From NCBI RefSeq assembly GCF_030272615.1, contig NC_081413.1, forward strand, positions 336,345,302-336,409,301: DNA of 64,000 bases. The letters run 5' to 3'. Position numbers and translations under genes: made by a program. Below are positions 23,393 to 35,900 of this stretch, piece after piece; the stretch's first letter is position 1, and every line of letters starts with the position of its first letter. This DNA comes from Cryptomeria japonica (Eukaryota > Streptophyta > Pinopsida > Cupressales > Cupressaceae). The notes beneath the pieces were generated by a model, which was not told the origin of the DNA, made no database searches, and saw nothing but the letters and a program-made list of their open reading frames with translations.

Positions 23393-25904
23393 TGTCCTAA
23401 TTGTTATTTGCTTTGATGAATCCTCAATTTCCCAGTCTACAAATATATATTAATTAACTAAAATTTGATATTTATTTTCCAAAATAAAATCATCATTTTC
23501 ATTCTTGCTCGAAATAATTAACCCACTCTCATCTTTAGTAAAACAAACATATACTTTCCAAAAATGGAAATATACATTTAAAAGGGGCTGAAATAGGTCA
23601 TCATTTTCCAAATTAAAATCATATTCCCTTGCTGGTATTTTAAAAAAAAAATACAACTAGTATATATATATATATATACCTTAATTAATAAATTAGTAAT
23701 TGAATATCAATTAATATACATTAATTAATAATAAACTAAGATCCAAATATTATTTAATAAACTTTTAAATTAAATAATATTTAAAAAATTTATTTTAAAA
23801 TATATATATTATTATTTATTTTTATTTTTTTTATCAGAAAAAAAAAAAAGCAAAGTCAATGGGGTACCCAAGTGGACACCCATGTGGGCCCCCTCCCTTT
23901 TCCCAAGGGACCCTTGGTAGAAGACTGCTACTTTGGGTAGCGGTGCTACCAAATGGTAGCAGGCCACTACCTTGGGTAGCGGTGCTACCAAATGGTAGTA
24001 GGCCACTACCTTGGGTAGCGGTGCTACCATATGGTACTAGTTTGCTACCCTCGGTAGCACTGCTACCATCCCACGTGGTGGGGGTTTTCCCTGCCACATG
24101 GGGGTAATTTATTTTTTTTAATTTTTATTTTATTTTATTTTTTAATTCTTTACTGTTAAAGAAATAACAACTCATAGTATAAAAAAAAAACTGTCTCACA
24201 GAGACTTAAAATAATTTTCCCAGAAAACCAGAGGGTTTTCTAATATTTGCATTTTTTTATTTCAAACAAAACCCCCAAATTTCATTAATACACAGTCTCA
24301 TACAGAGACTAAAATAAGAAATTAATTAAATTTCCAGAACTCCATGGTTTTTTTACATACTTAAAATTTTAGAATAACCAGACTAAAATAGGCAATCTTT
24401 CCTCAACCAAATATTATATTTGACAAAAAGATTTTTTTTTCTCACAATGATTCAATCAATCTACCAAGCTCCAAACTAATTTTTAATTTAAAACTTAATC
24501 AAAATTTATTCAATGGAGTTTAAACAAAAACTCATCCAGAACAACCAAACCCAATTTTATTTTATTTTTGAAAACCAACTTGTACAAGCAAAAATGACAT
24601 CTGGAGGTTTGGAAAGGAAGCAATGAGGGTTTTAGATTCAGAAATTCAAACTACAACTCCTTCATTTCCTAAATACATAAGATTTTTAATCTATACAACC
24701 AGATTTCTACAAAAACGCCAAAAATAATTTCTTTAAGTAAGAATCTCAAGAAATAAACCAGAGACCTACCTGATTCAGCAATCTTGGAAGAGATTTGTTG
24801 AAGAGCCCAACCTCCCAGCTCCAGAAACTTTTTCCAAAAAAGAAATCTCTCCCGGACAATAATTTTTCCCAAAATCATTTCTCCCCCCAAAATATTTTTC
24901 CAACCCTAGGTTAAATGCAAAGTTTTTTTGACCAAAAATCTTATTTCTAAAATAAAAATACTTTTACACAATTTATTTCTAATTTAGAAAAATCAAAATG
25001 CCTCTTCTTCATTTAATTTCTAATTTTCTCCATTTTAACAAAATTAACATTTATATTCCAAAATATAATGAGGGTAAAATATTTTTAATTAAAATAAAAT
25101 CCCCAAATTAATCTTTCACACTTTATCAAATATATATTAACTTGCTTTTCTAATTAAAATTGATTTTCTTTAATAATTGAAATCAACTCTTCTATTTCTT
25201 TAAAAGGGCAAAGAGATTAAATTAATTCTATTTCAATTAAATTCAAATCTTTCCTTTCCAAAAACATAAACTAAATAAATTTATCATTTAAAATTAACCA
25301 TTTAATCAAACTTGCTACCAATTTGGATTGAGCAATTCTAATTAACGATTAATCGCATAAAGGGAGCCTATTTAATTTAGTCCCTTAATTACTAATGCGT
25401 AAACACACATTAAATCAAATTAAACATTAAGGATTAACTACTCAATTTAACCACAAACAAAACATGCAACCCAAGAAAGCCAAACAGATAGACGACTTGC
25501 ATACCCAACTAAAGGGAATACCGACGATGACTGACGATGCTCACTTGAGCACGACTATGGTCAAATGAGGGTCTTATGACCACCTAATCCAAACTCTAAG
25601 GCCAAAGAGGTACACTCAAACCTGCGAATCCAGGTGGAGATGAACCTCGCATCCATGCGGTACTGTACCTGAAATCTCTTGCAACCAAGAGTCATACATG
25701 CATACATATATATACTTAATGAAAGTGTTAGCCTGAGATTAATAACACGAAATAGGAGAACTAATAAACTTGCATACGAATTGGTGCAAAAACCACATTA
25801 ATAGGTACGCACAAAAATCAAAACATCTTACTAAAACATTATAACATGATAAACTAACCAAGGTCAAACCGAGATTAGAATCTGATTAGGGCAGGGGTAC
25901 TACA
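23393..25904 (-). repeat. LTR Z, minus orientation (chromodomain-type Ty3/gypsy)
   Basis: Read on the minus strand it starts TGTAGTACCCCTGCCC at 25904 and ends CAATTAGGACA at 23393 (TGT/ACA termini, 2512 bp). The start motif and the flanking polypurine tract match element G (58204-58226). Halfway along it carries the same CACGTGG block and GGTAGC/GCTACC cluster as the G LTRs, at a similar distance from the start. The rest is divergent, so Z is a relative and not the same family. Only about 75 bp of its internal region remains. Confidence 0.7.
23933..24075. repeat. 39-bp tandem array of GGTAGC/GCTACC hairpin units in LTR Z
   Basis: Three near-identical 39-bp units start at 23933, 23972 and 24011, each with GGGTAGCGGTGCTACC, followed by a divergent fourth. 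Each unit can fold on itself because GGTAGC pairs with GCTACC. Confidence 0.8.
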
Positions 25905-25980
25905 TTCTCCCCCCTAGGTTCTAACTTACTCCTAAAAGTCGTATGGCTCGACGAAAAATATGCCACTCGCATCAGCCCTG
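25905..25980 (-). pseudogene. Polypurine tract and last codons of pol of element Z
   Basis: On the minus strand the sequence AGGGGGGAGAA (25905-25915) directly precedes the LTR. Upstream of it a short frame DASGIFFVEPYDF then stop parallels DAAKMRELYSYIF then stop at the end of the element G polyprotein, and both are followed by GGAGTAAG. Homology ends near 25980, where unassigned sequence begins, so nearly all of the coding region is lost. Confidence 0.6.
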
Positions 25981-27716
25981 AAATGCATTTAACAAATATC
26001 AAATTGCACATAGGAATCTTTCCATAAATAAATGAAACATTATTGCTAAATCCTTTATGAATGCCATTATCCATTGGCAAGATACATCTAAATCCATACA
26101 TTTCTTAAAATATTCTAGGAACTATCCATAATCATAGTAGAGAAACAAGAATTTTATTCCTTTCATTACACCAAATTAAAGCATTGCAAAGAGGTAAACA
26201 ACAATTACCATACTCATTTACCAAATATGACTAGAAACATGCCATAATGATCAATTTATTTTACCAATCCATTCTCATCATAAAAATTTATTGTATAGAA
26301 CTAGCTTCAAATATCAATTTCTACAACCAAGTCAACTTTCATGAAATAAGAGCAACGTATATAACACAATTGCTTACACTTTCCAAGCATATAAGAACCT
26401 TTCCAATGAGTATATCCCATAACATAGTGACAAGATAACACAATTTTACTCTATGATTACACATAATAACCATCCACATAACTGGAATGCACAACTCAAA
26501 AGGCCATATGTGAGCATGTCTAATGCTCAGTCAAAGATAACATGCATGATCAACATCTATATGCCTGATCTCAAAATAATAACATGATCATAAATATCCA
26601 ACATCTCACTCAAGGGCTTGATGGTGCTAGGGAACACCATAGCGGTGCTACCTTCCATACAAGACCTTCGTGAACATCCCTTGTTGAGTAAGGTGGTTAG
26701 CCTCCAAGAGATAGTCACCACACATAGGTAGGGATTGGATCCTAGCCGCATCACAGCCTCACATACCCCCATCCTCAAGGTTTCCTATGTCTACTTCCTC
26801 ATACACACTCAACCAAGACTGTCTCATACATCCTTGGAGAGGAATTTAACATTTCAACACAAGACTAGCATACGAAAACAATAAGGATAAACCAGTTTAG
26901 CCACCAAAGTACAAATGAATAAAGATAATAAATCATCAATTCCAATAGTAAGGAAAGAAAATAATCAGGTATTTGCAACACCAAATTAAGTAAACAAAAG
27001 ATCACAAGATCGTGGTTAAACCTTCAAAGTCAAAGTAGAATAAATTGCTGGTCCACAAAGAAATAAATAAGAATATCACAACTGCACATAACATCACTAT
27101 GTGACTAGCATCTAGCCACCAACGAGGAAGGATGGAACAATCGTAAAGTTGTCGTAGTAGCTCATCATGTGGTGTGGCCTAGTCACACATCCACATGGTA
27201 TGGCAGTGTGCACCTCGACATCACCCTGCATCACATTATCACATGGCATGGTAATACTCCAAGCGGAGAAGACACACAATGGATGTATCCCACATGGTAG
27301 TGTACCTCACAGAAAAAAAAAACACGCGCAAGTCACATCCCACATAGCGACGTACCTCACAGGATACTCGTCATAAGCCAGAGGTATACATGGCTAAGGT
27401 CCACCCACATGTCTACCAACACCTACTAATTGGCAGCTCATGCAGACAAACCTACCTTTCATGAAGACAAGGCAAAAGATCCTCCAAAATACACCATCAC
27501 TATGCTCAATAATTGCCATCAATATGCTCAAATATAAGAGAGGGATAGGCTGGCACACATAAACCTTATAAATAGATTCATCAAAAGGGAAAGTATTGAG
27601 TACACCTTTAATATAGTTTCATTGTATAACTATATTTTTCCTCGAAATAGAGAAGCTAAAGTCACTTCACACTGACATTACTCGTATGCTGATCCACTAT
27701 TCAAGGAATGGTGACA
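25981..27716. other. Unassigned repeat-like sequence, left of the inverted-repeat element
   Basis: No convincing ORF. A loosely repeated theme (CACATGG(T/C)A, GTACCTCACAG) occurs at 27170-27365. It may belong to one older element together with 28800-30300, split by the insertion at 27717. I found no partner copy in the window. Confidence 0.3.
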
Positions 27717-28799
27717 GGTGAATTCACAAAGCTGGTTCCCACTTTTGCCAACGAAGGAATTTGGCGAAAGTGGGAACTTCGATTTTTTGGGTGTTCGAGC
27801 GAAATAGTGGTATTTGCTCGAACTACCCCTGGGAGTTCGAGCGAACCACGTTGCGGACCTGGGTTCGCTCGAACCGCGGGTGACTTTGTACGGGCCAAAA
27901 TCAAGCCTATTGGTTCGAGCGAATGGGGGTTCGCTCGAACCATAATGGATTCGAGCGAACCCCATTCGCTCGAAGTACTGTTCATTCGAACCCTCTAATT
28001 TGAGGTTTCTCCCAAAAATTTTCAGAATTCTGAAGAATTAATGACTTCGGAGCTCTGGTTCAAAGCACGAATGAAATAATCTTGATAACCCAAAAATATT
28101 AGATTGTAGTACTCGGAGCAAGCTTTCCAACGAGTATAATTTTGTTATATTTTGAATTTATTATGTTCTTGTTTTTTTAATTTTATGGAAAATTGGTTTT
28201 TCATCGAACATGAACTTCTCTGTTCAACGCATTGGGAAAAATAAGAAACTAATTCAAAAAAATTCTGAAAAATATCTATGCCCCTAGTATTGATGTCTTC
28301 TTTCTAACAAAAAAAATAAAATTGAATTTCAATTTATATAGAACAAGTTATGTGTTCAAACATAAACCTATGTCTAAATTATGACTAGTCGGACTTCAAA
28401 ACTTTATAAAATGAAAAATATTGAACATATCACTATAAAACCAAATGCAAGCCCTGGATATTGATGTTACAAACCAAAATTAGAAAGAATTGAGTTTTTA
28501 TCATTTATAGAAAAAAAGTTATACGTTTCGGGGGGCACCTCACTCTTAGAAAATGTAGTTTGTTGTAAAAAACTACTTTTTGAGGAAGATGGAAAATTTT
28601 TAAAAAAATCCTTCAAAAAAATTTGAAAAAAATGTATATAGAATCTACAAACAAAATGATATAAATCACTAATTTACATCATCTTCAAATTTTTAATAGT
28701 TTAAAAGTTATAGTTCTCGGAAGTTGAAGATTATTTTAAAAATGTACATCTCAGTGTCAAAAGTGGCAAAAAAGTGGGAACCATTATTGTGAGTTCACC
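27717..28799. mobile_element. Terminal-inverted-repeat (MITE-like) DNA element, 1.08 kb
   Basis: The ends are inverted repeats of about 35 bp: left GGTGAATTCACAAAG then CTGGTTCCCACTTTTGCCA (27717-27750), right TGGCAAAAAAGTGGGAACC then ATTATTGTGAGTTCACC (28764-28799). The inner CCCACTTTTGCCA motif occurs a third time in inverse orientation at 27762-27777, forming a 16-bp hairpin with 27735-27750. There is no transposase ORF, so it is non-autonomous. A target-site duplication is not obvious, so the superfamily is not assigned. Confidence 0.7.
27794..27990. repeat. Cluster of TTCGAGCGAA / TTCGCTCGAA 10-mers
   Basis: Full copies in alternating orientation start at 27794, 27836, 27864, 27914, 27930, 27950 and 27965, with near copies at 27814 and 27981. 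They are subterminal within the inverted-repeat element and very CpG-rich compared with the surroundings. Confidence 0.85.
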
Positions 28800-30300
28800 C
28801 GCTTCTAATACTACCCCTTAACATACTGAATTACCAACAACCCGAGGTTTGGTACTCAGTAGGGTAACAAATAAGCAACATCACATAAACAGTATGGTTT
28901 CCCATACTCATAAGAAAACATATCCTCCATGGCTGATTACTTCACCATCCCATGGGCACATATAGCAAGCACGGGTTTCTTACAATACACAAAGAAAGAA
29001 CTAGTACTGGTTTATTCACATTTACAGGGAGTACTTTTCAGTACACTATCATCTACTCAAATAAGGTTTTAATTATGCTTCCCACATGAATAACTGAATA
29101 AAGTACTGAAATTCTTAACAATTCACAATTATATAAGGAAATAACATCACTCCTATATCTTTCTCTAATTCCACTAAGCATTCATAACCATTACCATCTA
29201 TGCAAATTTATTTTCCAAAGCGAAAGGCTTTCATCTTTCAATATGAAGCCAAAATGCAATAGTACAATTTCACATGTTTTATAAACATTCTATTTAAATC
29301 AATGTATCCTTTAGTATCATTTCTAAAAAAAAACTTATAATCTAGGCAAAGAGAAGGGAAAGCGAGTTTGATAACCAAACTATTTCATACATAGACACAA
29401 GTTCAACAAGGTCACACTACATTATAAAATTTATCACTATAAGTCTATCATCTTTATTGCATGGTTTTCATTTCACTACCGTTTTTAGAAGAATGTCATT
29501 TGGCCTACATGACATCTCCAAATATTATGGTTGCAACAGAATGTTCTAGTTTTCCAAACAAGAAATCAAGTCAAACAATCCTTTCGATAATACAAGACCT
29601 CTTGAGAACACTCACTACTCTTAATTCAATAAAAAAACATATCATAATCTGCAACCTATCATTGAAAATCAAAATATGATAAGAAGGTAAACAAGGAGCT
29701 ATCAACCAAATAATACATAATATGCATGCACATCAAACAAGCCTTTTATTTGCACTTTCTAATCATAATAAGTCAATTATATATATGTCTAAAAGCAAGT
29801 TAAATGTAGCATTGTAAAATAGGTCCTCAATCAAATTGGTTTAATGAAACACATAAAACAATCTTTCGTGGAACACATTAATACACTCTCGAATCTACTA
29901 TAACATGTTCCCTTTTTATCCATCTTTTACAAACAAAGCAGTTTCACATAACAACTATTCACATATTAATACACATTACTTAAGATAGAATTTAATTATG
30001 TTACACCTACAATACACATGGAGAATTCTTAATGTAAACATACAATTTTCTCTCAATAACCAATATGAACTTTCAAGCTCATAGCCCTTTTATTATCTAA
30101 AAACACAGAGGCGTCATAAGGCTCACACAAGGGTTCAAGAAGTCACAACCTTTCTCTCGCAATAAGAAAAATCACATAAGAGATAATTACACATATCATA
30201 AACATTTTAATTTCTAGAGAGAAAGAGGAGGAGGGTGGTAATCATTCAATTTTCTAGAAAATAAGCAAGGCAGCTAGTTGAATATCTGAGGTGCATTTAT
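28800..30300. other. Unassigned AT-rich sequence, right of the inverted-repeat element
   Basis: No protein-like frame or repeat partner is visible. The last part runs into the leader of the gag-like frame that starts at 30515. Confidence 0.3.
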
Positions 30301-30514
30301 TTCAAAGTAAAATTAGGGTTTGCAAAGATAAAAGGGAAAATACAAGAGTTATTCTTCTCTTTGCGAATAGTGTTTTTTGAGCTGCAGAACAAGGCAATCA
30401 AGGCTTCCAAGAGATTTGAGAGCTAAAAGTGATCTCACGAGTGATCCAGGGCATTCAACAGTCAATTGAGGTATTTTTCGAAGAACATTTCTAAGTTTGG
30501 TTTTCTGATTTCAA

Positions 30515-32527
30515 ATGGCATCTTCTTCTTCCATTGCTACTCCACTGGTTGTTGAGGTCAAGGATAGAACCCATCCAGTGTTCAAGAAGCACCCCTACAA
30601 ATCCATGGAGGTCGACCCGGTTGGAGCCTTCTCTTTCATTCCACATGGAGTTTTTCATGTAGATGATGTACAAACTTATATTCATTGTGAGATCGAAGAA
30701 ACCGACACTAGGGATATCTTGGACCTATATACTGACAACATCATGGATGAAATTGGCAACCCCAAGCCGGAATTTGTGCAGTTGCAAAGAAAGGGTTTCA
30801 CTCAGTTCATGAACTTTCCATCAGTCGATGAAAATGAATGGGTGAGGTATGTGTTGAGCAGAATTCATGTTGAGTTTATATGGCTTGACCAGCCCTACAA
30901 GATTACTTCAGAAGTAATTAGGAAGGTAACTTGTTTGAATCAAATTGATGACAAGCCAGGAATTTGAAAAGTCACAAACCCTACCGTCAACAAGGTAACC
31001 GGTGCAGATTTTGATGGGCATTCAATGAAGATCAACACAATCAAGGAAGATGATGTTAAGTTTGCTGCAATGGTTATAGGTTATAAGGTGTATCAATCTA
31101 ACCGATGAAATTCTGTATCTGACACTGCCATCCATGCAGCCTACCAGATGGTTAAGGAAGATGCTCATTATGATCTGTGTAGTGTTTTGTTGGAGGAGTT
31201 GATGATAAATTTGAAGAAAATTAAGCAAGATAAAAAGCATGTCTTCAAATTTGGTTCCTTGCTTATCTATCTGGCAATTTACTTTTTGAACTAGATCCCT
31301 AGAACTGGTAGAGTGCAGTGGGCTTTTGACAGACCGATGACCCAATAGATAAAGTAGGGTCTTGACAAACTTGGCAATAGAGACAATCAAAATGTTGCAT
31401 TATGGGAATTCTTCAAGACTTTTCAGGACAAGATGAAGTAGAGGTTCAAAATCCCCAAGGAAATTGTGAAGAAATATGAGGGGACAATCTATTTCATGGT
31501 AAATAAAGATGAATGTCTCATGGAGATGGTTGAGCCCTAGATGGTGTGGATCAGGCTTATGGGCTATGAGGTTGATGCAATGACTTTGGATGCCTATGCA
31601 CAACATCTACTAAATGCTCTAGTAGACTTCAAAGAAGAAAGGTTCGTAACTTGCAAGGAAAAATCAATGGAACTATACACCAAGTTCACCGATTCGGCTA
31701 GGAAAAGAAAAGTTTCTAAGATAGTGGAGGAAATCCTTGTTGAGGAAGGTCACCCTCGAGAAAAAGTTAAGGCTGCAAGAGATGCAAGGGATGTAGTTGA
31801 AAAGGAAAAGAAACAAAAGATTGCACCTGCTCTAGTCAAAATCAAGGTAACAAGGTCTTCTCCCGCTCCAGTGAAGACACCTCTTGCTGAATCAGAACCC
31901 TCTGGTTCATCTGCTAAGGGTAAAGGTGTTCTGAGGAAGAATCAAAAACCCCAAAGGGAGTATGTAGCAATTTCTCTGGTGGCGTCTAAAACTGAGTCAG
32001 ATGCAAACATTCCCAAGGCCCCAAAGAAAGGAGAATTTGCAAGAGTAATCAAGAAACCTCAATCCGGTGATGAGAAGAAAGCGTTGAAGGAGAAGAAGGA
32101 AATGTTTGATCCTATACCGGCAAGCAAGCCTAAGTGAGGAAAGAAGATAAAATATGACTTGGATGAGGAAATTGAATCCAGTAAGATATTGGAGACCTCC
32201 CAATCCATGTATCATATTATTCCTCCTCTGTCTACTCAAGAATTAATAGATGAAATTATTAAAGATGGAAATTTGAAGAACCTTTTAGTATATCTATGAA
32301 AATATGGATGATAAGGATAAGAGGTAGATTGAGGAAGTTGTAGTTTTGTACATAGATGCATTTAGTAAATCATTGATTGAATTAGAAAAATATCTTCCAA
32401 AAAATATGTACAATATAATTGATGCTAGGAGAAAATCTGCAAGTCGGATGGATAGAGAAATAAAGGAAAGTGAACTGGTTAATTAGTGCACCAATGTCAC
32501 TATTGAAGAAATTGATAGATTAATTTT
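30515..32527 (+). pseudogene. Gag-like protein of a non-autonomous retroelement, multiple stops (element Q)
   Basis: From ATG 30515 (MASSSSIATPLVVEVKDRTH) one frame continues to the TGA at 32135-32137 with about seven internal TGA or TAG codons. After a frameshift near 32297 it goes on to about 32527. The N-terminal 300 residues look globular (SIDENEWVRYVL-like and YKITSEVIRKVTCLNQ segments). The middle is a Lys/Glu/Ala-rich helix (EKVKAARDARDVVEKEKKQK), followed by a Ser/Pro/Lys tail. Every internal stop fits a CAG or CGA codon hit by C-to-T change. Neither protease nor RT follows. The layout resembles the gag-like frame of element A, but I do not recognise the family. It is cut on the right by a TGTCATGCCC terminus. 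Confidence 0.55.
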
Positions 32528-33694
32528 GTTAGTGTCATGCCCAAACTTTTGGGCAAAAACACAACAACAATTTTGTATTTTTTTTTAAACACTTAATTAC
32601 TTGTGACCTACGTTTAATTAGATGTGATAACTTAATTAGTTTCACTAAAAGATATCTTAATTGGAAAATACGAAAGGGCCTCAAATGCGAGCAATAAATT
32701 ATCTTATTTGACTAGGAGACTTAGGACCTTTCCCAAGCTCCTAAGCGATTTGATAATCAATATAATTAGGCTTTTATCTAATAGTTGAAAGCCATCCAAA
32801 TATAATTCCTAATAAATTATATTTCAATTTCTGATAATTTTACGGATACTTCTCATGGTCAATTAAAGCTGATTCAAATATTCCAATAAGGTTATCACAA
32901 CTTTGATATTAATTAATTCACCAAATTACAATTTTCAATTAACTATATTTAGCGATGATATAACTTTCCTATTTTACTTAAACAATCCTATAAACCACTA
33001 TATTAACATTAATATAAATCTGTTATATTAATATTAATTAATTGAACAAGTGTGTTAATAGGTCCAAAACATAATTATAATATTTGAAATTTTTTTCCAA
33101 ATTCCATTAAATTAATATTAATACTAAACTCATTGTATTAATATTAATTCATTACGCAATAAAATATAAGGTCCCACACGTCATTAAATTAACATTAATA
33201 TTATTGCCTAGAAGATAAATCTTTCATTATTACTATCTAATCCCCTTAAAGATTTAAATAATCCTTGACAATTAAATTACCCCCTTAAGGATTTAAATAA
33301 TCATTTATGATTAAAATACCCCCCATACAATATAAGACAAACATCTAATAATTCCCATTAAAATATTCCAAATCAAAACTTACTCCCTAATAGATTAAAA
33401 AGTCCCCTCTAACATTAAAATTTTTACTTTATTTAAAATGGGGACCTTCCCCATTCACTTTAATTTAAATTTCAAAACCCCTCTCAATATAATATTGTTT
33501 TATTCCTTTAACCCTATCTAGGGTTTTCTTATCCCTTTTTATTTTATTATACATGAAAACTATCTATTCTCTTTATCTCATTTCCTTTTTAAACTAGCCC
33601 TAAAATTTCAAATCATTTTCTAAGCCCCCCTTTTATTGATGCCCTAACTAAATAAAATAGTTAGGGTATCTTGTAACTTTTAACATCTATTTTC

Positions 33695-33955
33695 ATTACA
33701 GGATGGACCGAAAATGGGGAGGCAGAGGCGTGTTACAGAGGCGTTGCGACGACAGAGAAGGGAAGGGGGTCGAGCCCCTTGCGGTTTGCCACAGTGGCAG
33801 CCATGCCACTCACTGTGGGTCGCCTGTAGTGGCAGGTTTCACCCCACCCACTACGAATGGCCCACAGTGAGTAGATGCCCGCTCACTGCGGTTCCCGTGG
33901 GGAGGTAGATCCCTTGGCGGTAGGTGAGGGGGCTGTGGCTCCCCACACCACCGCT
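33695..33955. repeat. GC-rich island with CACTGTGG/CCACAGTG inverted words
   Basis: Within AT-rich W, this stretch carries repeated and inverted short words (CCACAGTGGCA, TGCCACTCACTGTGGG, GTAGTGGCAGG, GGCCCACAGTGAG). It is reminiscent of the GGTAGC clusters inside LTRs of G and Z, but with a different word. Confidence 0.5.
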
Positions 33956-33974
33956 TCTTCATCTAATTTTTTTA

Positions 33975-34256
33975 TATATAAATAAAATAAACAAGTTTCA
34001 AGTATATATATATACACATATGTATATGTATATATATACACACATATGTAGATATATATATACACAAGTATGTAAATTTATTCTCTAGTTAAATAACGAC
34101 ATTTTAAATTTATTAAATAAGGCATCTATATATATATATATATAAATGAGGGTGTATGTAAATATATCTCTATATATATATATACACAGGGATGAAACTC
34201 ACTGTCTTGAACACATAATTCTCATTTATTTTGACAACAACATTTATTTTATTGAT

Positions 34257-34287
<31 letters not shown>

Positions 34288-34435
34288 CCAAATATCTTTC
34301 TATATGCACTATAATGATTAATGGAAAGAAGTTGTTTTCTGTTAAATCTATGTTATGATTTTATATTCAAATTTAGTTAACCTAGGTTGTTATAATAGCA
34401 TTTTTCAAATAAACATGTGTGTGTGTGTGTGTGTT
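33975..34435. repeat. TA and TG dinucleotide microsatellites
   Basis: Runs of (TA)n at about 34000-34055, 34120-34145 and 34255-34285 and a (TG)n run at 34418-34433. Confidence 0.9.
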
Positions 34436-34924
34436 TATATAAAATTTATCCATTCAAAAACACTATAGTGAATAACTATTCCTTCTAAATTTATTTATTT
34501 TTATTTCCAAAATAGTTTTCTAATAGCGTTGTTTTTTTCTTTTTTTCAAAACTAGCCAGTTGTTATCATTGTTTTCGATAATGTTTAAAATCTTGCCTAT
34601 TAGCTATTGGAGTCTGTTAGAATTTAAAAATTTGACCTTTGTCTGTGATTTATGGTTCTAAGGGTTTAGAGTTTTTGGCTTTTCAAAACCATTTGAAATT
34701 AAACCTTTGTGTCGCATTATCTTCATGTCACTTCTATTTGCCCATTACTTTTTCCACTTAAGTGGAAGGGTCACTGCATCATTGAAAGGGGGACCACTTT
34801 ATGTCTTAGGCTTAGGCGGGTTCCTTTAATTTTGAAATATTTTGCATATTTTCCTAAGTCCTATGTCTTTTACTATGTATCTATCGGGTTACCTAAAGAT
34901 TGAGCAAGTTCCTTTTGATCTAAT

Positions 34925-35900
34925 GGTGGTCACTATACCGCAACATAAAGTTGCTCGATGGATATTAGTTGTGACATGACGACCAAGTGATGGGGCTCAT
35001 GAGAAGAGAACCGCTCAGGCAAGGTAAAAGTTGAGCAAGTCCAAGGAAAATCGGATAGTCGGGAGGAAGATCTGACGGTTTTTGTGAGACCACGACATAA
35101 AGGTGCCCGATAGTTATTTATTGCAACCTAGTGACAAACCAATAGCGGCGGTCCCAGACAAAAAGTAATGCAAGCAATTAAGGCAGATGGTTAAGCGGTG
35201 GCGGCAAAGTTCTGAAAGAAATTTAAAGATCGAACAGTCAGTAGCTCAATGATCAATGGTTGTCGCTACACTGCGACATAAAGTTGCTTGATGGTTATTC
35301 GTCGCGATGTAGTGACTGAGTGGTGGGAACCGTGAGAAGGAAGTGGCCAAGGCATGTTAAAGATCTGGTAAGATGAGCAAATCGAACGACGATTGCAGAA
35401 TATCCAATGGTGGTTGCTAGGTCGTGATGGGAAACTGCTCGTTAGAATATCCATCACAATAGGGTGACTAAGTGGAGCCAAAGCCTAAGGTGGGTTTGAT
35501 GATGTTGACATGGTGAGTGAGTTGGCGAACAAGAGGATCTACTAGCCAAAGCCTAAGGTGACACGTGGCAGAGCAGGGGGTATAAAACCAAGGTCAAGTG
35601 GTGGGTCTGGCTCAAGGTGAGGTGGCTGACAAGTGGCACCCAAGTAAAATTATGGGACTATTAGTGGTTGTCGCTGTACCACGGTTATGAAGTGCCCAAA
35701 ATGTTATTCCTTGTGAGTCAGTGATGACTGCCAATAGTCCTGGCGGTTAATTTTAATCTGTCATGTGTTGGCAGTTAAAGCAATTGATTAAGTTGTGATT
35801 GTTCTTTAAAGCCCGAGTAATAATGAAGTGATCCAATGGTTGTCGTGATACCGCAATGGGAAAGTGCTCATTTTGTAACCTTTGCAGATTAGCGACTAAA
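34925..35900 (+). repeat. Internal degenerate repeats of T LTR (about 6 units)
   Basis: Units near 34929, 35087, 35262, 35410, 35664 and 35840 share a core like CCGCGACATAAAGTTGCTCG, then GATGGTTATTC, then a GTGACTGAGTGGTGG-type tail, spaced about 150-250 bp apart. The same units occur in the 3' LTR (44863-45850). Confidence 0.6.

Larger units (their letters stand above)
32533..34560 (+). mobile_element. Possible LTR W, left part
   Basis: It begins TGTCATGCCCAAAC, similar to the family X start, right where the gag-like frame ends. It is long, AT-rich and noncoding, with a GC-rich island at 33695-33955. It is interrupted at 34561 by element T. No second copy is in the window, so the LTR call is tentative. 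Confidence 0.4.

Noticed and set aside
23812..24107. Open frames with repeats such as VAPLPKVVAYYHL
   Set aside because: They are translation of the 39-bp hairpin array, and similar frames exist on both strands.
25886..26101. 71-codon minus-strand frame as a host gene
   Set aside because: Its end is the polypurine tract and the last codons of element Z pol; the rest has no recognisable domain.
27170..27365. Possible CRISPR-like or satellite array
   Set aside because: The CACATGG and GTACCTCAC words are short and irregularly spaced, and the context is plant transposon DNA.
27678..27998. Overlapping frames on both strands (about 95 codons each) rich in SSE, ART and SLE
   Set aside because: They are produced by the TTCGAGCGAA palindromic cluster, which reads open in several frames at once.
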